A DNA stretch of 64,000 nt from Agathobaculum massiliense (GTDB lineage: Bacteria; Bacillota; Clostridia; Oscillospirales; Butyricicoccaceae): assembly GCF_900291975.1 (NCBI RefSeq), contig NZ_OMPN01000001.1:558001-622000 (forward strand), read 5' to 3'. The notes beneath the pieces are model-generated. The model did not search any database. It saw nothing but the letters and a program-made list of their open reading frames with translations, and had not been told where the DNA came from. The stretch's first letter is position 1. The number at the start of each line of letters is the position of its first letter. Made by a program: the position numbers and the translations under genes. This document shows, in pieces, positions 18,521 through 27,672 of the stretch.

Positions 18521-20032
18521 TTACTCCATGCCGATGGGCTTCATCGTCGGGAACAGAAGCACGTCGCGGATGGAAGCGGAGTCGGTGAGCAGCATAACCA
18601 AGCGGTCGATGCCCATGCCCATGCCGCCCGTCGGAGGCATGCCGTATTCCAAAGCATTGACGAAATCATCATCCATCATATTGGCCTCGTCGTCGCCCGC
18701 GGCGCGCAGCGCGGCCTGGCGCTCGAAGCGCTCGCGCTGGTCGATCGGGTCGTTCAGCTCGGAGAACGCGTTGCACAGCTCCCTGCCGACGACAAAGCAC
18801 TCGAAGCGCTCGGTCAGGCGCGGGTCGGCGGCCTTCCTCTTGGCCAGCGGCGAAACCTCGACTGGGTAATCCATAATAAAGGTCGGCTGGGTGAGGTTGG
18901 CTTCGACAAATTCGTCGTAGCACAGCGCAAGCAGGTCGCCCCAGCTTTCCTTGCCCTTTTCTGTCTCCACGCCCTTAGCCTTGACCGCGGCAAGGGCTTC
19001 TTCCGCGTCCATCGCCATAAAGTCCAAGCCGGCGTATTCCTTGACCGCGTCGGCCATGGTCATGCGTTTCCAGCCTTTAGCGAAATCGATCTCCGTCCCC
19101 TGATAAGTGACCTTGGTCGTACCCAGCACCTTTTCGCACACATGGACAACCATATCCTCGGTAATGTCCATCATTCCGTGGTAATCGGTAAACGCCTGAT
19201 ACAGTTCGATGGTGGTGAACTCCGGATTGTGCTTGGTGTCCATCCCCTCGTTGCGGAAGATGCGGCCGATCTCGTATACCTGCTCAAAGCCGCCCACAAT
19301 CAGGCGCTTGAGGTGCAACTCCGTCGCGATGCGCATATACATATCGATATCGAGCGCATTATGGTGCGTGATGAACGGACGCGCCGCCGCACCGCCCGGG
19401 ATGGTGTTCAGGCAGGGCGTCTCGACCTCCATAAAGCCGCGGGAGTCCATAAAATTGCGGATCTCGCGCACAATAGCCGAGCGCTTTTCAAAGGTATCAC
19501 GCACCTCCGGATTGACGATCAGGTCAACATAGCGCTGGCGGTAGCGCATATCGGTATCCTTGAGGCCGTGCCACTTTTCAGGCAGCGGCGCCAAGTTTTT
19601 GGAGAGCAGCGTCAGCTCATGCACAGCAACCGAAATCTCGCCCTTCTGGGTGCGGAACACCTCGCCCTCCACGCCGATGATATCGCCGATATCGAACTTT
19701 TTATAGCCCTTGTAGACCTCATCGCCCACGTTATCCCGCTTGATGTAGAGCTGCAGGCGGCCATACCGGTCGGACAGGTCGGAGAACGATGCCTTGCCCA
19801 TGATGCGCTTGCTCATCATGCGGCCGGCAAGGCGCACGGTTTTGCCCTCCAGCTCCTCGAAACGCGCGTGGATCTCATTGGTATGATGGTCGCGTTCAAA
19901 GCGCACCTGCTGATACGGGTCCGCGTCCGCGGCCTGCAGCTCCGCCAGCTTTTCGCGGCGGATGCGCTTCAGCTCATGCAGCTCCTCTGCAGTCTGCTCG
20001 TGCTGCTCCTGTGCCTGATGCTGTTCTGCCAT
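18521..20032 (-). CDS. lysS: Lysyl-tRNA synthetase, class II
   Basis: Charges tRNA-Lys. The 503-residue protein has an N-terminal OB-fold anticodon domain ([16 protein letters not shown]) and the class II catalytic core: motif 1 near [23 protein letters not shown], motif 2 [15 protein letters not shown] and motif 3 [12 protein letters not shown] at the C-terminus. The ATG at 20032 lies 9 bp after AAGGTG; an upstream GTG is the alternative. It follows greA after 40 bp, the frequent greA-lysS pair. No T-box leader was found upstream. Confidence 0.97.
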   Translation of the reverse strand: MAEQHQAQEQHEQTAEELHELKRIRREKLAELQAADADPYQQVRFERDHHTNEIHARFEELEGKTVRLAGRMMSKRIMGKASFSDLSDRYGRLQLYIKRDNVGDEVYKGYKKFDIGDIIGVEGEVFRTQKGEISVAVHELTLLSKNLAPLPEKWHGLKDTDMRYRQRYVDLIVNPEVRDTFEKRSAIVREIRNFMDSRGFMEVETPCLNTIPGGAAARPFITHHNALDIDMYMRIATELHLKRLIVGGFEQVYEIGRIFRNEGMDTKHNPEFTTIELYQAFTDYHGMMDITEDMVVHVCEKVLGTTKVTYQGTEIDFAKGWKRMTMADAVKEYAGLDFMAMDAEEALAAVKAKGVETEKGKESWGDLLALCYDEFVEANLTQPTFIMDYPVEVSPLAKRKAADPRLTERFECFVVGRELCNAFSELNDPIDQRERFERQAALRAAGDDEANMMDDDFVNALEYGMPPTGGMGMGIDRLVMLLTDSASIRDVLLFPTMKPIGME

Positions 20033-20072
20033 GTCTTTTTTCACCTTACTTTTCTATTTTGATCCTGCCGGA

Positions 20073-20546
20073 TCACTTCTTAATATCCATGATCTGATAT
20101 TTTACCATGCCGATCGGCGCTTCAACCTCGACCACTGCGCCGACCTTTTTACCCAACATGGCCTTGCCGAACGGGGATTCATCCGATATCTTGCCCTCCA
20201 TCGGGTCGGCCTCCTGCGAGCCGACAAAGTGGTATTCCTCCTCCTCGTCCAGTTCGAGGTCTTTCACCACAAAGCGGCAACCGGGCGATACCTCGTCCGC
20301 CGCGTAGGTGTCGCCGGAAACGACGACCGCCATTTTGATGATCTCTTCCAGCTCGGCGATGCGCGAATAGAGCTTGCCCTGCTCGTTCTTCGCCTCATCA
20401 TACTCCGCGTTCTCCGAGAGGTCGCCAAAAGAACGCGCTTCTTTCAATTGCTCCGCCACCTCGTCGGCGCGGGTCGTTTTCAGATATTCCAGCTCTTCTT
20501 TATAAGAATCCAGACTTTCCTGTGTCAGCTTGATTTCTTTTGCCAT
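20073..20546 (-). CDS. greA: Transcription elongation factor GreA
   Basis: Rescues backtracked RNA polymerase by stimulating RNA cleavage. The 157-residue protein has the N-terminal coiled coil with the acidic tip (FGDLSENAEYDEAKNEQ, containing the D and E that coordinate Mg in the secondary channel) and the C-terminal FKBP-like domain (SPFGKAMLGKKVGAVVEVE). It is first in the greA-lysS operon and has a near-consensus promoter upstream. Confidence 0.97.
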   Translation of the reverse strand: MAKEIKLTQESLDSYKEELEYLKTTRADEVAEQLKEARSFGDLSENAEYDEAKNEQGKLYSRIAELEEIIKMAVVVSGDTYAADEVSPGCRFVVKDLELDEEEEYHFVGSQEADPMEGKISDESPFGKAMLGKKVGAVVEVEAPIGMVKYQIMDIKK

Positions 20547-20604
20547 GTTTGCAAACCCTTCTTAATCTTGATAATCGGCGCGAAGCGGCCGTACAGTACT
20601 CCTT

Positions 20605-20633
20605 ATTATAGGTAAGGATGGGCGCGCTGTCAA
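20605..20633 (-). promoter_or_regulatory. Promoter of greA-lysS
   Basis: Consensus TTGACA (20633-20628), exactly 17 bp, consensus TATAAT (20610-20605), read leftward. It is 58 bp upstream of the greA start. Confidence 0.85.
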
Positions 20634-20678
20634 GCGAGCCCGAAGATTTTTGCCTATTTTTCTCGCATCCGCACCGCT

Positions 20679-21845
20679 TTATGTAAGCAGTTCACAGGCT
20701 TTTTGAAGCTGCGGGTCATTTTCCGGTATCAAAAAATAGAAGTCCGCCTGCTGCGCCTCCGTCAGGCCCACCGAAACGTCCGGCGCGACCCCCACGCCGG
20801 CCAAGCTGTTGCCTTCCGGCGTATAATACTGCTCGACCGACAGATTGACAGCCGAGCCGTCGGATAGGCGGAACGTCTGCTGCGCCCGCCCCTTTCCGGT
20901 CGTGTGCGCGCCGACCAGCGGGCCGCGCCCGTATTCCTGCAACGCCGCCGCGAAAAATTCCGCCGCCGAGATCGACTGCTCATCCACCAGCACCGCGACC
21001 GGCAGGTCGGTCATCTCCGCGTCTGATGAGTATACGGTTTCATGTCCATCCTTGGTCCGTAGCGTCATGATTGTACCCTCCGGCAGCAGCGGATCGAGCA
21101 TTTCGCTCATTTCCTTGACGCGGCCGCCCCCGTTGTGGCGCACATCCAGCACCAGCGCACGCGCCCCGTCCGCGATCAACTCGTCCAGCGCGTTTTGGAA
21201 CTGTTCCGCCGCGCCGACATGGAAATTCTCGATGCGGATATAGCCGATCCGGTCCGCAAGCATCTCTCCCCACGCCATTTTCTGCACCACGACCGCACGG
21301 GTCATGGTTTCGTCGCGCGTCCGTCCGTCTTCGCCCGACCGCACGGTCACGGTGACCTCGGTCCCCTCCTCGCCCTGGATCGCTCCGATCACGGCATCCG
21401 CGCCATCCGCCTTGACGGTCAGTCCCTCCGCGCCAACGATCCAATCGCCTTTGCGGATGCCGACCTGCTGCGCGGGCGACGCATCATATACCAGGCTGAT
21501 GCGGATGCCCTGCCCCGACGTCACCACGGACACGCCGATGCCGCAGCCCTTGCCCTCCGTATTCATCTGGTAGCTTTCATACCGGTCGGCCGGAATGTAG
21601 CCCGACCACTGATCACCCAAGCCGGTGATGTAGCCCACCGCCGCATAGTCCGCGACTGTCTCCGCGTCAAACGCGCCGACATAGTGTTCGGCGGCGATCG
21701 CGTCGATCTCGCGCAGCTTGTTCTGCACCGCCTGCGTACGCCAGCCGAACGCCGCATAGCAGCACGCGATACCCGCGGCGCAAGCCATCAGGCAGAGCGC
21801 CAGCGCCGTTCCCAATGTGATCTGTGTTTCCCGCAGTTTTTTCAT
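20679..21845 (-). CDS. S41-family carboxyl-terminal processing protease
   Basis: Membrane-anchored serine protease of the CtpA/CtpB type. The 388-residue protein has an N-terminal signal anchor (about 10-33), a PDZ domain (about 90-175, with GIGVSVVTSGQGIRI and VGIRKGDWIVGAEG), and the S41 domain with the catalytic serine in DEQSISAAEFF and lysine in TTGKGRAQ. It lies downstream of the FtsEX/M23 block but behind a terminator, so expression may be partly separate. The natural substrate is not evident; relatives process cell-wall or sporulation proteins. Confidence 0.93.
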   Translation of the reverse strand: MKKLRETQITLGTALALCLMACAAGIACCYAAFGWRTQAVQNKLREIDAIAAEHYVGAFDAETVADYAAVGYITGLGDQWSGYIPADRYESYQMNTEGKGCGIGVSVVTSGQGIRISLVYDASPAQQVGIRKGDWIVGAEGLTVKADGADAVIGAIQGEEGTEVTVTVRSGEDGRTRDETMTRAVVVQKMAWGEMLADRIGYIRIENFHVGAAEQFQNALDELIADGARALVLDVRHNGGGRVKEMSEMLDPLLPEGTIMTLRTKDGHETVYSSDAEMTDLPVAVLVDEQSISAAEFFAAALQEYGRGPLVGAHTTGKGRAQQTFRLSDGSAVNLSVEQYYTPEGNSLAGVGVAPDVSVGLTEAQQADFYFLIPENDPQLQKACELLT

Positions 21846-21863
21846 ATTCCGCAGCTTCCCTCC

Positions 21864-21894
21864 AAAAAAGGGAGAGGACGCGCCGCCCTCTCCC
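21864..21894 (-). terminator. Terminator between the M23 and S41 genes
   Basis: GGGAGAGG (21870-21877) pairs with CCTCTCCC (21887-21894). Read leftward the stem is followed by six T. The S41 ribosome site GGAGGG follows directly. Confidence 0.75.
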
Positions 21895-21908
21895 CTTATG
21901 TATGACTG

Positions 21909-23087
21909 TTAAAAGTAGCTCTTCGGGTCGACGGTAGAACCGTTGACATAAACCTCAAAATGCAGGTGCGGACCGGTCGAGTTACCGGTCGAACCGACAT
22001 AGCCGATCACCTGGCCCTGTGTGACCACATCGCCCACCGACACCGCGAACGAGCTCTGGTGTCCATAGGCGGTCATCAGTCCGCCGCCGTGGTCGATAAC
22101 CGTATAGTTACCGTAACCGGAAACCCAGCCCGCGGTGACGACCGTGCCGGACGCCGCGGCCAGGATCTGTGCGCCGTAGCCCGCGGGGATATCCTCGCCC
22201 GCGTGGAACTTGACCGTTCCATAGATCGGATGGACACGGTAGCCGTAAGCGGAATTGGTCGTGGTGCAGCTCGGGGTCGGCCAGATCAGCGTGCCGTCGC
22301 CCATCGGAACCGAGCCGTTTGCAGCGGACTGGCGGGACAGCTCGGCGATCTGATTGCTGACATCCTGCATCTCGCTTGCAATGCGGTCGTATTCCTCTTC
22401 GCTCTCTGCCTTGTAGGCCTCCAGGCTCTCCTGCAGGGCGGCCTGTTCGGCTTCGCTCGCCGCCAGCTCGTCCACCTTATAGCTCAGGTTCTTCTGGTAT
22501 TCCTTCTGAGAATCCTGCGTATTCTGCAGGTCGTCACGCTTCTGCTCGATATCCTCCTTCGCCGCCGTATACTCCGCGACCACCTTTTTATTGTAGTCCA
22601 TCACGTCGGTGATCATTTCAATGCGCGTGAGCATATCGGAAAAGCTGGAGGAATTGAGCAGCACCTCCAGATAGCTCGTGTCGCCCAGCTCATAGGTCGT
22701 GCGCACGCTCTTGGCAAACTGCGCTTCCTTTTCGGAAAGCGCATCCTCCGCCACTTCCAGCTCTGAGGTCTTGACATCGATCTGCTCCTGCAGGCGGTCG
22801 ATATACGCCTCCACGGTGGTGATCTCTTCCTTTGTCAAGTCGATCTCGCTCTGCAGCGCGTCCCGCGTAGCCTGCACATCGTTCGCCTCGCGGGTCAGTT
22901 CGGCGATCCGCTCTTTCACCGCCGCCTTTTCATCCTCCAAGGTCGACAGCTTATCCCGAAGAGAATCCGCATCCTCCGCCGCGGCTGCGAACGTCAGGCT
23001 GGAGGCCAGCATGGAAACCAGCATCGCAACCACCAGGATACCGGCGATTACGCATGAAATGATCCGCACGGTCCTTTTCTTCATCAT
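21909..23087 (-). CDS. M23 peptidase with N-terminal coiled coil (EnvC/PcsB-like)
   Basis: Probable peptidoglycan endopeptidase or activator controlled by FtsEX. The 392-residue protein has a signal peptide (about 1-35), a long coiled coil (about 36-255) and a C-terminal LytM domain with the zinc motifs HAGEDIP (HxxxD), DHGGGLMTAYGHQS and HLHFEVYV (HxH). The gene lies 32 bp downstream of ftsX, and coiled-coil M23 or CHAP proteins are the known extracellular partners of FtsX. All zinc ligands are present, so it is likely an active hydrolase. Confidence 0.93.
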   Translation of the reverse strand: MMKKRTVRIISCVIAGILVVAMLVSMLASSLTFAAAAEDADSLRDKLSTLEDEKAAVKERIAELTREANDVQATRDALQSEIDLTKEEITTVEAYIDRLQEQIDVKTSELEVAEDALSEKEAQFAKSVRTTYELGDTSYLEVLLNSSSFSDMLTRIEMITDVMDYNKKVVAEYTAAKEDIEQKRDDLQNTQDSQKEYQKNLSYKVDELAASEAEQAALQESLEAYKAESEEEYDRIASEMQDVSNQIAELSRQSAANGSVPMGDGTLIWPTPSCTTTNSAYGYRVHPIYGTVKFHAGEDIPAGYGAQILAAASGTVVTAGWVSGYGNYTVIDHGGGLMTAYGHQSSFAVSVGDVVTQGQVIGYVGSTGNSTGPHLHFEVYVNGSTVDPKSYF

Positions 23088-23119
23088 AATGTTTCTGCTC
23101 CTTTGCTGTTTACCAGGGG

Positions 23120-24004
23120 TTACACATTCATAAACTTGCGGATGCTCGTTACCGAGCCACCGATGCCGAACAGCACGCCCGCGCCAAGATATATCCCCAG
23201 CACCAGCATGCGGACGCTGTCAAACGCAGCAACCTGGAAATAGGGGATCACATCACCGACGACCCGCGCCATTTCGTTATACAGGCCCCACTCGGCGAAA
23301 AACGCCAGCCCGCCGGACAGCAGGCCGAGTACCATGCCCTCGATCACGAACGGCCAGCGGATAAACCAGTTTGTCGCGCCCACCATTTTCTGGATGGATA
23401 TTTCCTCCCTGCGCGCGAACATGGCCAGCTTGACCGTATTGGCGATAATGAAAATAGAGATCAGCGTCAGCGCCACGACCATGGCCAGCGAAATGATATT
23501 GAACACCCGCTGCACCTGGATCAGCTTGGAGATAACCTCCTCATCTGCACGGATGCGGTCGGTCCCCTCGACCTGCTGGATCTCCTCGATGGTCTGCTCC
23601 GCCTGCGTCGGATCTTTCAGGGTAAAGATATAGCTGTTGCGCAGCGGATTGTTGCTGGAATCAAAGTCCGCCAGGATATCGGCATCCTCGCCAAGCTGCT
23701 GGCGGTAGATTTCCAGCGCCTCATCGCGGTCCTCAAAATCGACCGTCGCAATATTGTCGATCCGCTCGAATTCCGTGGCGAGCGCCCTCGCTTCGCGCGT
23801 GGTCAGGCTATCGTCGATGAATACCACGATCTCATTCGACTGCTGCAGGTCAATAATGCTCAGGTTAATATTATATGCGATCAGCGTGACGGTTCCTGTC
23901 AAAAGCAGACAGGCGATCATGATGATCACGGCCGCGATCGACATAAACCCGTGCTTGAAAATATTGCGGAAGCCTTCCTTCCAGTAGTAACCAAAACTTC
24001 TCAT
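23120..24004 (-). CDS. ftsX: Cell division protein FtsX
   Basis: Membrane subunit of the FtsEX complex, which transmits ATP hydrolysis to extracellular cell-wall hydrolases. The 294-residue protein has the FtsX layout: one N-terminal membrane segment (about 20-42), an extracellular domain of about 130 residues, and three C-terminal segments (about 170-195, 220-245 and 265-285). It overlaps ftsE by 4 bp and is followed by the M23 hydrolase gene. Confidence 0.95.
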   Translation of the reverse strand: MRSFGYYWKEGFRNIFKHGFMSIAAVIIMIACLLLTGTVTLIAYNINLSIIDLQQSNEIVVFIDDSLTTREARALATEFERIDNIATVDFEDRDEALEIYRQQLGEDADILADFDSSNNPLRNSYIFTLKDPTQAEQTIEEIQQVEGTDRIRADEEVISKLIQVQRVFNIISLAMVVALTLISIFIIANTVKLAMFARREEISIQKMVGATNWFIRWPFVIEGMVLGLLSGGLAFFAEWGLYNEMARVVGDVIPYFQVAAFDSVRMLVLGIYLGAGVLFGIGGSVTSIRKFMNV

Positions 24005-24681
24005 AACTGATAGTACCCACCTGTCTGGTCGCTGATGACCTCGCCCTTATCAATGACGACGACACGCTTTTCAAATTCATCCACCAAGCCCTTCTCATGG
24101 GTGACAATCAGGACGGTGGTTCCCAATTCGTTGATTTTTTCAAACAGCGTCATCAGCTCGAGCGAACGCGCCGGATCGAGGTTGCCGGTCGGCTCGTCCG
24201 CAATAATCAGCCGCGGGTTATTGACAAGCGCGCGCGCGATCGCGACGCGCTGCTGCTCGCCGCCCGAAAGGTTCAGGGGTTTTTCATGCGCTTTTTCCGA
24301 CAAACCGACCAGATCAAGCACATACGGCACGCGTTCCTTGATTGCTTTCCCTTTTGCGCCGATTGTGCGCATGGCGAACGCGACGTTCTCATACACCGTT
24401 TTGCTGTTAATCAGCCGGAAATCCTGGAACACCACGCCGAGCGTGCGGCGCAGGTATGGGATCTGGCGTTTTTTCATTTCACCGATATTGTAGTTATTGA
24501 CCAGCACCCGCCCCTCGGTCGGCCGCACCTCCGCGGTCAGGAGCTTGATCATCGTCGTTTTGCCGGAACCGGACGCGCCGACCAAAAAGACGAATTCGCC
24601 CTCGTCGATGCGCAGGTTTGCTTTGTTCACCGCACGGGTGCCGTTATCGTACACCATGGTGACATCGTTCATCCGTATCAC
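24001..24681 (-). CDS. ftsE: Cell division ATP-binding protein FtsE
   Basis: Cytoplasmic ATPase of FtsEX. The 226-residue protein has Walker A GASGSGKTT near residue 36, ABC signature LSGGEQQRVAIARAL near 138 and Walker B LIIADEPTGNLD near 158. The GTG at 24681 is chosen because GGGGAGG lies 7 bp upstream; an in-frame ATG three codons later is the alternative. The 4-bp overlap with ftsX indicates coupling. A longer reading from 24744 would run through a terminator hairpin and is rejected. Confidence 0.95.
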   Translation of the reverse strand: MIRMNDVTMVYDNGTRAVNKANLRIDEGEFVFLVGASGSGKTTMIKLLTAEVRPTEGRVLVNNYNIGEMKKRQIPYLRRTLGVVFQDFRLINSKTVYENVAFAMRTIGAKGKAIKERVPYVLDLVGLSEKAHEKPLNLSGGEQQRVAIARALVNNPRLIIADEPTGNLDPARSLELMTLFEKINELGTTVLIVTHEKGLVDEFEKRVVVIDKGEVISDQTGGYYQL

Positions 24682-24711
24682 TGGCAGTCCTCCCCGGAGC
24701 CTTGCATTTGC

Positions 24712-24749
24712 AAAAAAAGACAAAGGTGCATGCGCTTCATACACCTTTG
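24712..24749 (-). terminator. Terminator hairpin upstream of ftsE
   Basis: CAAAGGTG...CACCTTTG, 12-bp stem with one G-U pair (24721-24749), followed leftward by TCTTTTTTT. It likely ends the CdaR-like transcript but sits at the 5' end of any transcript from the promoter at 24753-24781. Confidence 0.8.
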
Positions 24750-24752
24750 CCT

Positions 24753-24781
24753 ATTATAACAGATATTCCCCGATCGCGCAA
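24753..24781 (-). promoter_or_regulatory. Promoter of ftsE-ftsX
   Basis: TTGCGC (24781-24776), 17 bp, TATAAT (24758-24753), read leftward. The predicted start (about 24746) falls inside the terminator hairpin, so the ftsE transcript would begin with that stem-loop. Confidence 0.6.
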
Positions 24782-24849
24782 GACGACAACAACTGCCAAT
24801 CCGGAACACGATCCGGTTTTTTTCGTGAAATTTTTGTGAACTTTTGCCT

Positions 24850-25941
24850 TCAGCGGCTGTTTTCCTCACGGCTTGCCAGATATTTGCGCACCATCAGCGC
24901 AACCTTGAACACAATCGCGTGGTCAAATTCCCGCAGATCGAGTCCGGTCAGCTTTTTGATCTTTTCCAGACGGTACACCAGTGTATTGCGGTGTACAAAC
25001 AGCTTGCGGGAGGTTTCCGACACATTGAGGTTATTTTCAAAGAACTTCTGGATGGTAAACAGCGTTTCCTGGTCGAGCGAGTCGATCGATCCTTTTTTGA
25101 ACACTTCGGACAGGAACATCTCGCACAACGTGATCGGCAGCTGATAAATCAGGCGACCAATCCCCAGATTTTCAAAGCTGATAATGCTCTTTTCCGTATC
25201 AAAAACGCCACCGACCTCGATCGCGGTCTGGGCTTCCTTAAAGGATTTCGCAATGTCCTTCATCTGCGAGGAAACCGAGCCGATGCCGATCAGGCATTTG
25301 ACCGAAAGCTCGCTTGCGAGCGTCTCCTCAATGCTTGCGGCGATCTTGGCCAGATCCCTGGCCTCGCTGCCCGACTTGACCTCCTTAACGACGACGATAT
25401 CGCTTTCAGATATATGCAGGACAAAATCCTTCTGCTTATCCGGGAACATGCCGGATACGACATCGATCGCCGCCACATCCGCAGGGGACTGCTGCCGCAC
25501 CAGGAATACAACGCGCGGCACGTCGTTGCCGAAATGCAGCTCGCGGGATTTGATGTAGATATCGCCTGGGAGGATATTATCCAAGATAATGTTTTTTACG
25601 AACGTCGCCTTGTCATGCTTTTCGTCGTAAAGTGTTTTAATATTATTGATGGATACCGCGACAAGCGAACAGATGCTGCGCGCAAGCTCATCCTCGCCCT
25701 GCACGAAAACGGCATATTCCAGCCGAGTCGACCGCTCTCCGGTAATATGGTAGGTATAGCCACCGAAGCGCACGATTTCGCCCGCAAATCCCAGCTCGGT
25801 GATCGCTTCCTCACGCATTTCGCCGATCCGAGGCAGATCGGTACACGCAACGACCGCGCCGCTGGCATCCACAATACCGATAGTACGGTCCACCGTGTCC
25901 TTCATCTGCAAAACAATCGACTGGAACAATCTCGAAGCCAT
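24850..25941 (-). CDS. CdaR/PucR-family transcriptional regulator
   Basis: A 363-residue regulator with the CdaR arrangement: an N-terminal sugar-diacid recognition domain (about 1-130; IVDASGAVVACTD), a degenerate GGDEF-like middle domain and a C-terminal PucR-type helix-turn-helix (about 300-355; NVSETSRKLFVHRNTLVYRLEKI). CdaR proteins sense glycerate or sugar diacids in characterised species, but no diacid genes flank this one; the next gene is ftsE behind a terminator. The ATG at 25941 has AAAGGTG 6 bp upstream. Confidence 0.9.
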   Translation of the reverse strand: MASRLFQSIVLQMKDTVDRTIGIVDASGAVVACTDLPRIGEMREEAITELGFAGEIVRFGGYTYHITGERSTRLEYAVFVQGEDELARSICSLVAVSINNIKTLYDEKHDKATFVKNIILDNILPGDIYIKSRELHFGNDVPRVVFLVRQQSPADVAAIDVVSGMFPDKQKDFVLHISESDIVVVKEVKSGSEARDLAKIAASIEETLASELSVKCLIGIGSVSSQMKDIAKSFKEAQTAIEVGGVFDTEKSIISFENLGIGRLIYQLPITLCEMFLSEVFKKGSIDSLDQETLFTIQKFFENNLNVSETSRKLFVHRNTLVYRLEKIKKLTGLDLREFDHAIVFKVALMVRKYLASREENSR

Positions 25942-26078
25942 TTCCATCACCTTTCCCGTCTTTTCCGCCTGTGGCGGTCATAATAGTTTCTCCCGAAAAC
26001 GCTTATTTCCTTGCTTAGCATCCCCAGCTCTGAACATTCTTCACAAGAAGCCAGCATTCCCTCTGTGCATTTTAAGTA

Positions 26079-26087
26079 ATTATATCA
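26079..26087 (-). promoter_or_regulatory. Extended -10 promoter of the CdaR-like gene
   Basis: TGA-TATAAT read leftward (26087-26079). No good -35 box is seen at 16-18 bp. Confidence 0.5.
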
Positions 26088-26138
26088 CAGAGTTCTACAT
26101 TTTTGTACAAATTTTTTCAAATTTTTTTGGCAATTTTT

Positions 26139-26876
26139 TCAGCCGATCGGTTCATCTTCCGGCTCCTGCCGCAACAGGACAACCTCCTCCTCCCGCAGCA
26201 GCCGGTATTCCCCCGGCGCGAGCTTTGGATCGAGCGACAGCCCCCCCAGCCTGACCCTGCGCAGGTGCGCCACCACCCCGCCGGCTGCCGCGACCATCCG
26301 CTTGACCTGATGGTATTTCCCCTCCTGCAACGTGATCCGCACACATTGTCCGCACGCCGCCGGAACGTGTTCCAGCTTGGCAGGGCGGCAAACCGTACCG
26401 TCCTTCAGCGTCATACCCTGCGCGAAGCGCTGCACCGCGTCTTTGGCCATTTCCCCCTCGATCTCGGCCTCGTACACCTTGGAGACATGCCGCGCCGGAC
26501 TCATTAGCGCATGGCTGAGCGCCCCGTCGTCCGTTACGATCAGCAGCCCCTCGGTGTCCTTATCCAGCCGTCCGACCGCAAACAAGCCACGCCGCTCGTT
26601 CTCCGGAAAAAGCCCGAGCACTGTCGGGTGCCGCGCGTCCCGACTCGCCGTGATCACACCGGCGGGCTTATTGAGCATGTAATACCGCTGCGCGCGGTAG
26701 CGCTGCACCTGCCCGTCCACAGAAACCGCCGCAGTCTCCGGATCGAGCTTGGCCGCCGGATCGCGGACCACCTGCCCTTCCACAGACACACGGCCGGCGC
26801 GGATGAGCGCCTGCACTTCTTTCCGGCTGCCGCAATTGAGGTGGGTGAGCAATTTATCCAAACGCATCTGGGCCAT
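26139..26876 (-). CDS. Pseudouridine synthase, RsuA/RluB family
   Basis: Isomerises specific uridines in ribosomal RNA. The 245-residue protein has an N-terminal S4 RNA-binding domain (MRLDKLLTHLNCGSRKEV) and the catalytic domain with the aspartate motif GRLDKDTEGLLIVTDDG near residue 103 and KYHQVKRM near 202. GGGAGG lies 6 bp before the ATG. RsuA (16S) and RluB/E/F (23S) members cannot be told apart reliably from motifs alone. Confidence 0.93.
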   Translation of the reverse strand: MAQMRLDKLLTHLNCGSRKEVQALIRAGRVSVEGQVVRDPAAKLDPETAAVSVDGQVQRYRAQRYYMLNKPAGVITASRDARHPTVLGLFPENERRGLFAVGRLDKDTEGLLIVTDDGALSHALMSPARHVSKVYEAEIEGEMAKDAVQRFAQGMTLKDGTVCRPAKLEHVPAACGQCVRITLQEGKYHQVKRMVAAAGGVVAHLRRVRLGGLSLDPKLAPGEYRLLREEEVVLLRQEPEDEPIG

Positions 26877-26908
26877 TTTGTGCCTCCCGACAACCCATTA
26901 CTGGCTAT

Positions 26909-26937
26909 AGCATACCACTTTTTCGCATATTGCACAA
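26909..26937 (-). promoter_or_regulatory. Promoter of the pseudouridine synthase gene
   Basis: TTGTGC (26937-26932), 17 bp, TATGCT (26914-26909), with TGG just before the -10 box. Confidence 0.55.
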
Positions 26938-27029
26938 TAGGGAAATGCAAAAAAAGTGCAATCCCCTGAAAGTCACCAATAGGTGTCCTAAACCCTACCG
27001 TGTTTTTTCGTGGAATTGCACAGTCAAGT

Positions 27030-27052
27030 AAAAACGCGCCCGCATGGGCGCG
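27030..27052 (-). terminator. Terminator after the DUF4830 gene
   Basis: CGCGCCC (27035-27041) pairs with GGGCGCG (27046-27052); leftward the stem is followed by TTTTT. Confidence 0.8.
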
Positions 27053-27062
27053 TTCGGGCGCG

Positions 27063-27551
27063 TTATTCCGGCATCTCGGTAATACCGTGGACGAATCCAT
27101 CCGCTTCCGGCGCGCTGATATCCGCAGCGATCAGCCGGTTGCGCCGAACCAGCAGGTTGGCGACAACCCCCTCCTGTCCGGTCGGGTATTCGAGCAGCTC
27201 GTAGGTATAGAGCGTTGCCCGTTTCCCCTGATAGGGCGTCAGGTCCAGCCCCTGCCCGAGCTGGATCGCGTTGTACGCCTGGTATGTGTCGTCAAAGGTT
27301 TTGGGGATCTGCACCTCGCGCTCGCTGCGCGGCTCCGCCTCCACCTTCCAGCCGTAGCTTTCCAGTAGCGCGACGCGCTGCTCGTTGTTTTTCAGCTTTG
27401 TGTCCAGGTCCACCTCGCCGGCAGCCGCCTGCGCATCGACCGTTTCCGCCGCCTTCGGCATAAGTGCGGTCACGCCCAGCACCACCGCGCCGATTACCAG
27501 CACGCCCGCTATCGCTTTCTTTACTGACACCTTGGTTGCATAAACGATCAT
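27063..27551 (-). CDS. DUF4830-type secreted or anchored protein
   Basis: A 162-residue protein with one N-terminal membrane segment (about 12-32, AIAGVLVIGAVVLGVTAL) and an outside domain resembling DUF4830: ESYGWKVEAEP, QIPKTFDDTYQAYNAIQ, LTPYQGKRATLYTYE and a C-terminal DGFVHGI. The family is common in Clostridia and has no known function. It is a single-gene unit between two terminators. Confidence 0.8.
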   Translation of the reverse strand: MIVYATKVSVKKAIAGVLVIGAVVLGVTALMPKAAETVDAQAAAGEVDLDTKLKNNEQRVALLESYGWKVEAEPRSEREVQIPKTFDDTYQAYNAIQLGQGLDLTPYQGKRATLYTYELLEYPTGQEGVVANLLVRRNRLIAADISAPEADGFVHGITEMPE

Positions 27552-27628
27552 GGCATTGTCCCTCCTGCTTTTGCTCTATCCTATGCATCCTGGGCGCAAA
27601 GCAGAACAGGCTTTTCTCCGTCTCGCAC

Positions 27629-27664
27629 AAAAAAACAGGCTGCCGCATGCCGGCGGCAACCTGT
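27629..27664 (-). terminator. Terminator after the flavodiiron protein gene
   Basis: 12-bp stem (27635-27646 with 27653-27664), one G-U pair, followed leftward by seven T. Confidence 0.85.
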
Positions 27665-27672
27665 CGAATGGT

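Noticed and set aside
17939-20062. 707-codon plus-strand frame opposite ktrB and lysS
   Set aside because: It crosses two real genes on the other strand, has low-complexity composition and no ribosome site.
20033-20640. Possible T-box leader ahead of greA-lysS
   Set aside because: The leader is only about 50 bp and shows no specifier loop, T-box sequence or antiterminator.
26930-27000. Repeated TTGCAC/GTGCAA segments and a CACCAATAGGTG palindrome
   Set aside because: The copies are few and irregular, and part of them forms the RsuA-type gene's promoter. No regulator or RNA structure could be assigned.
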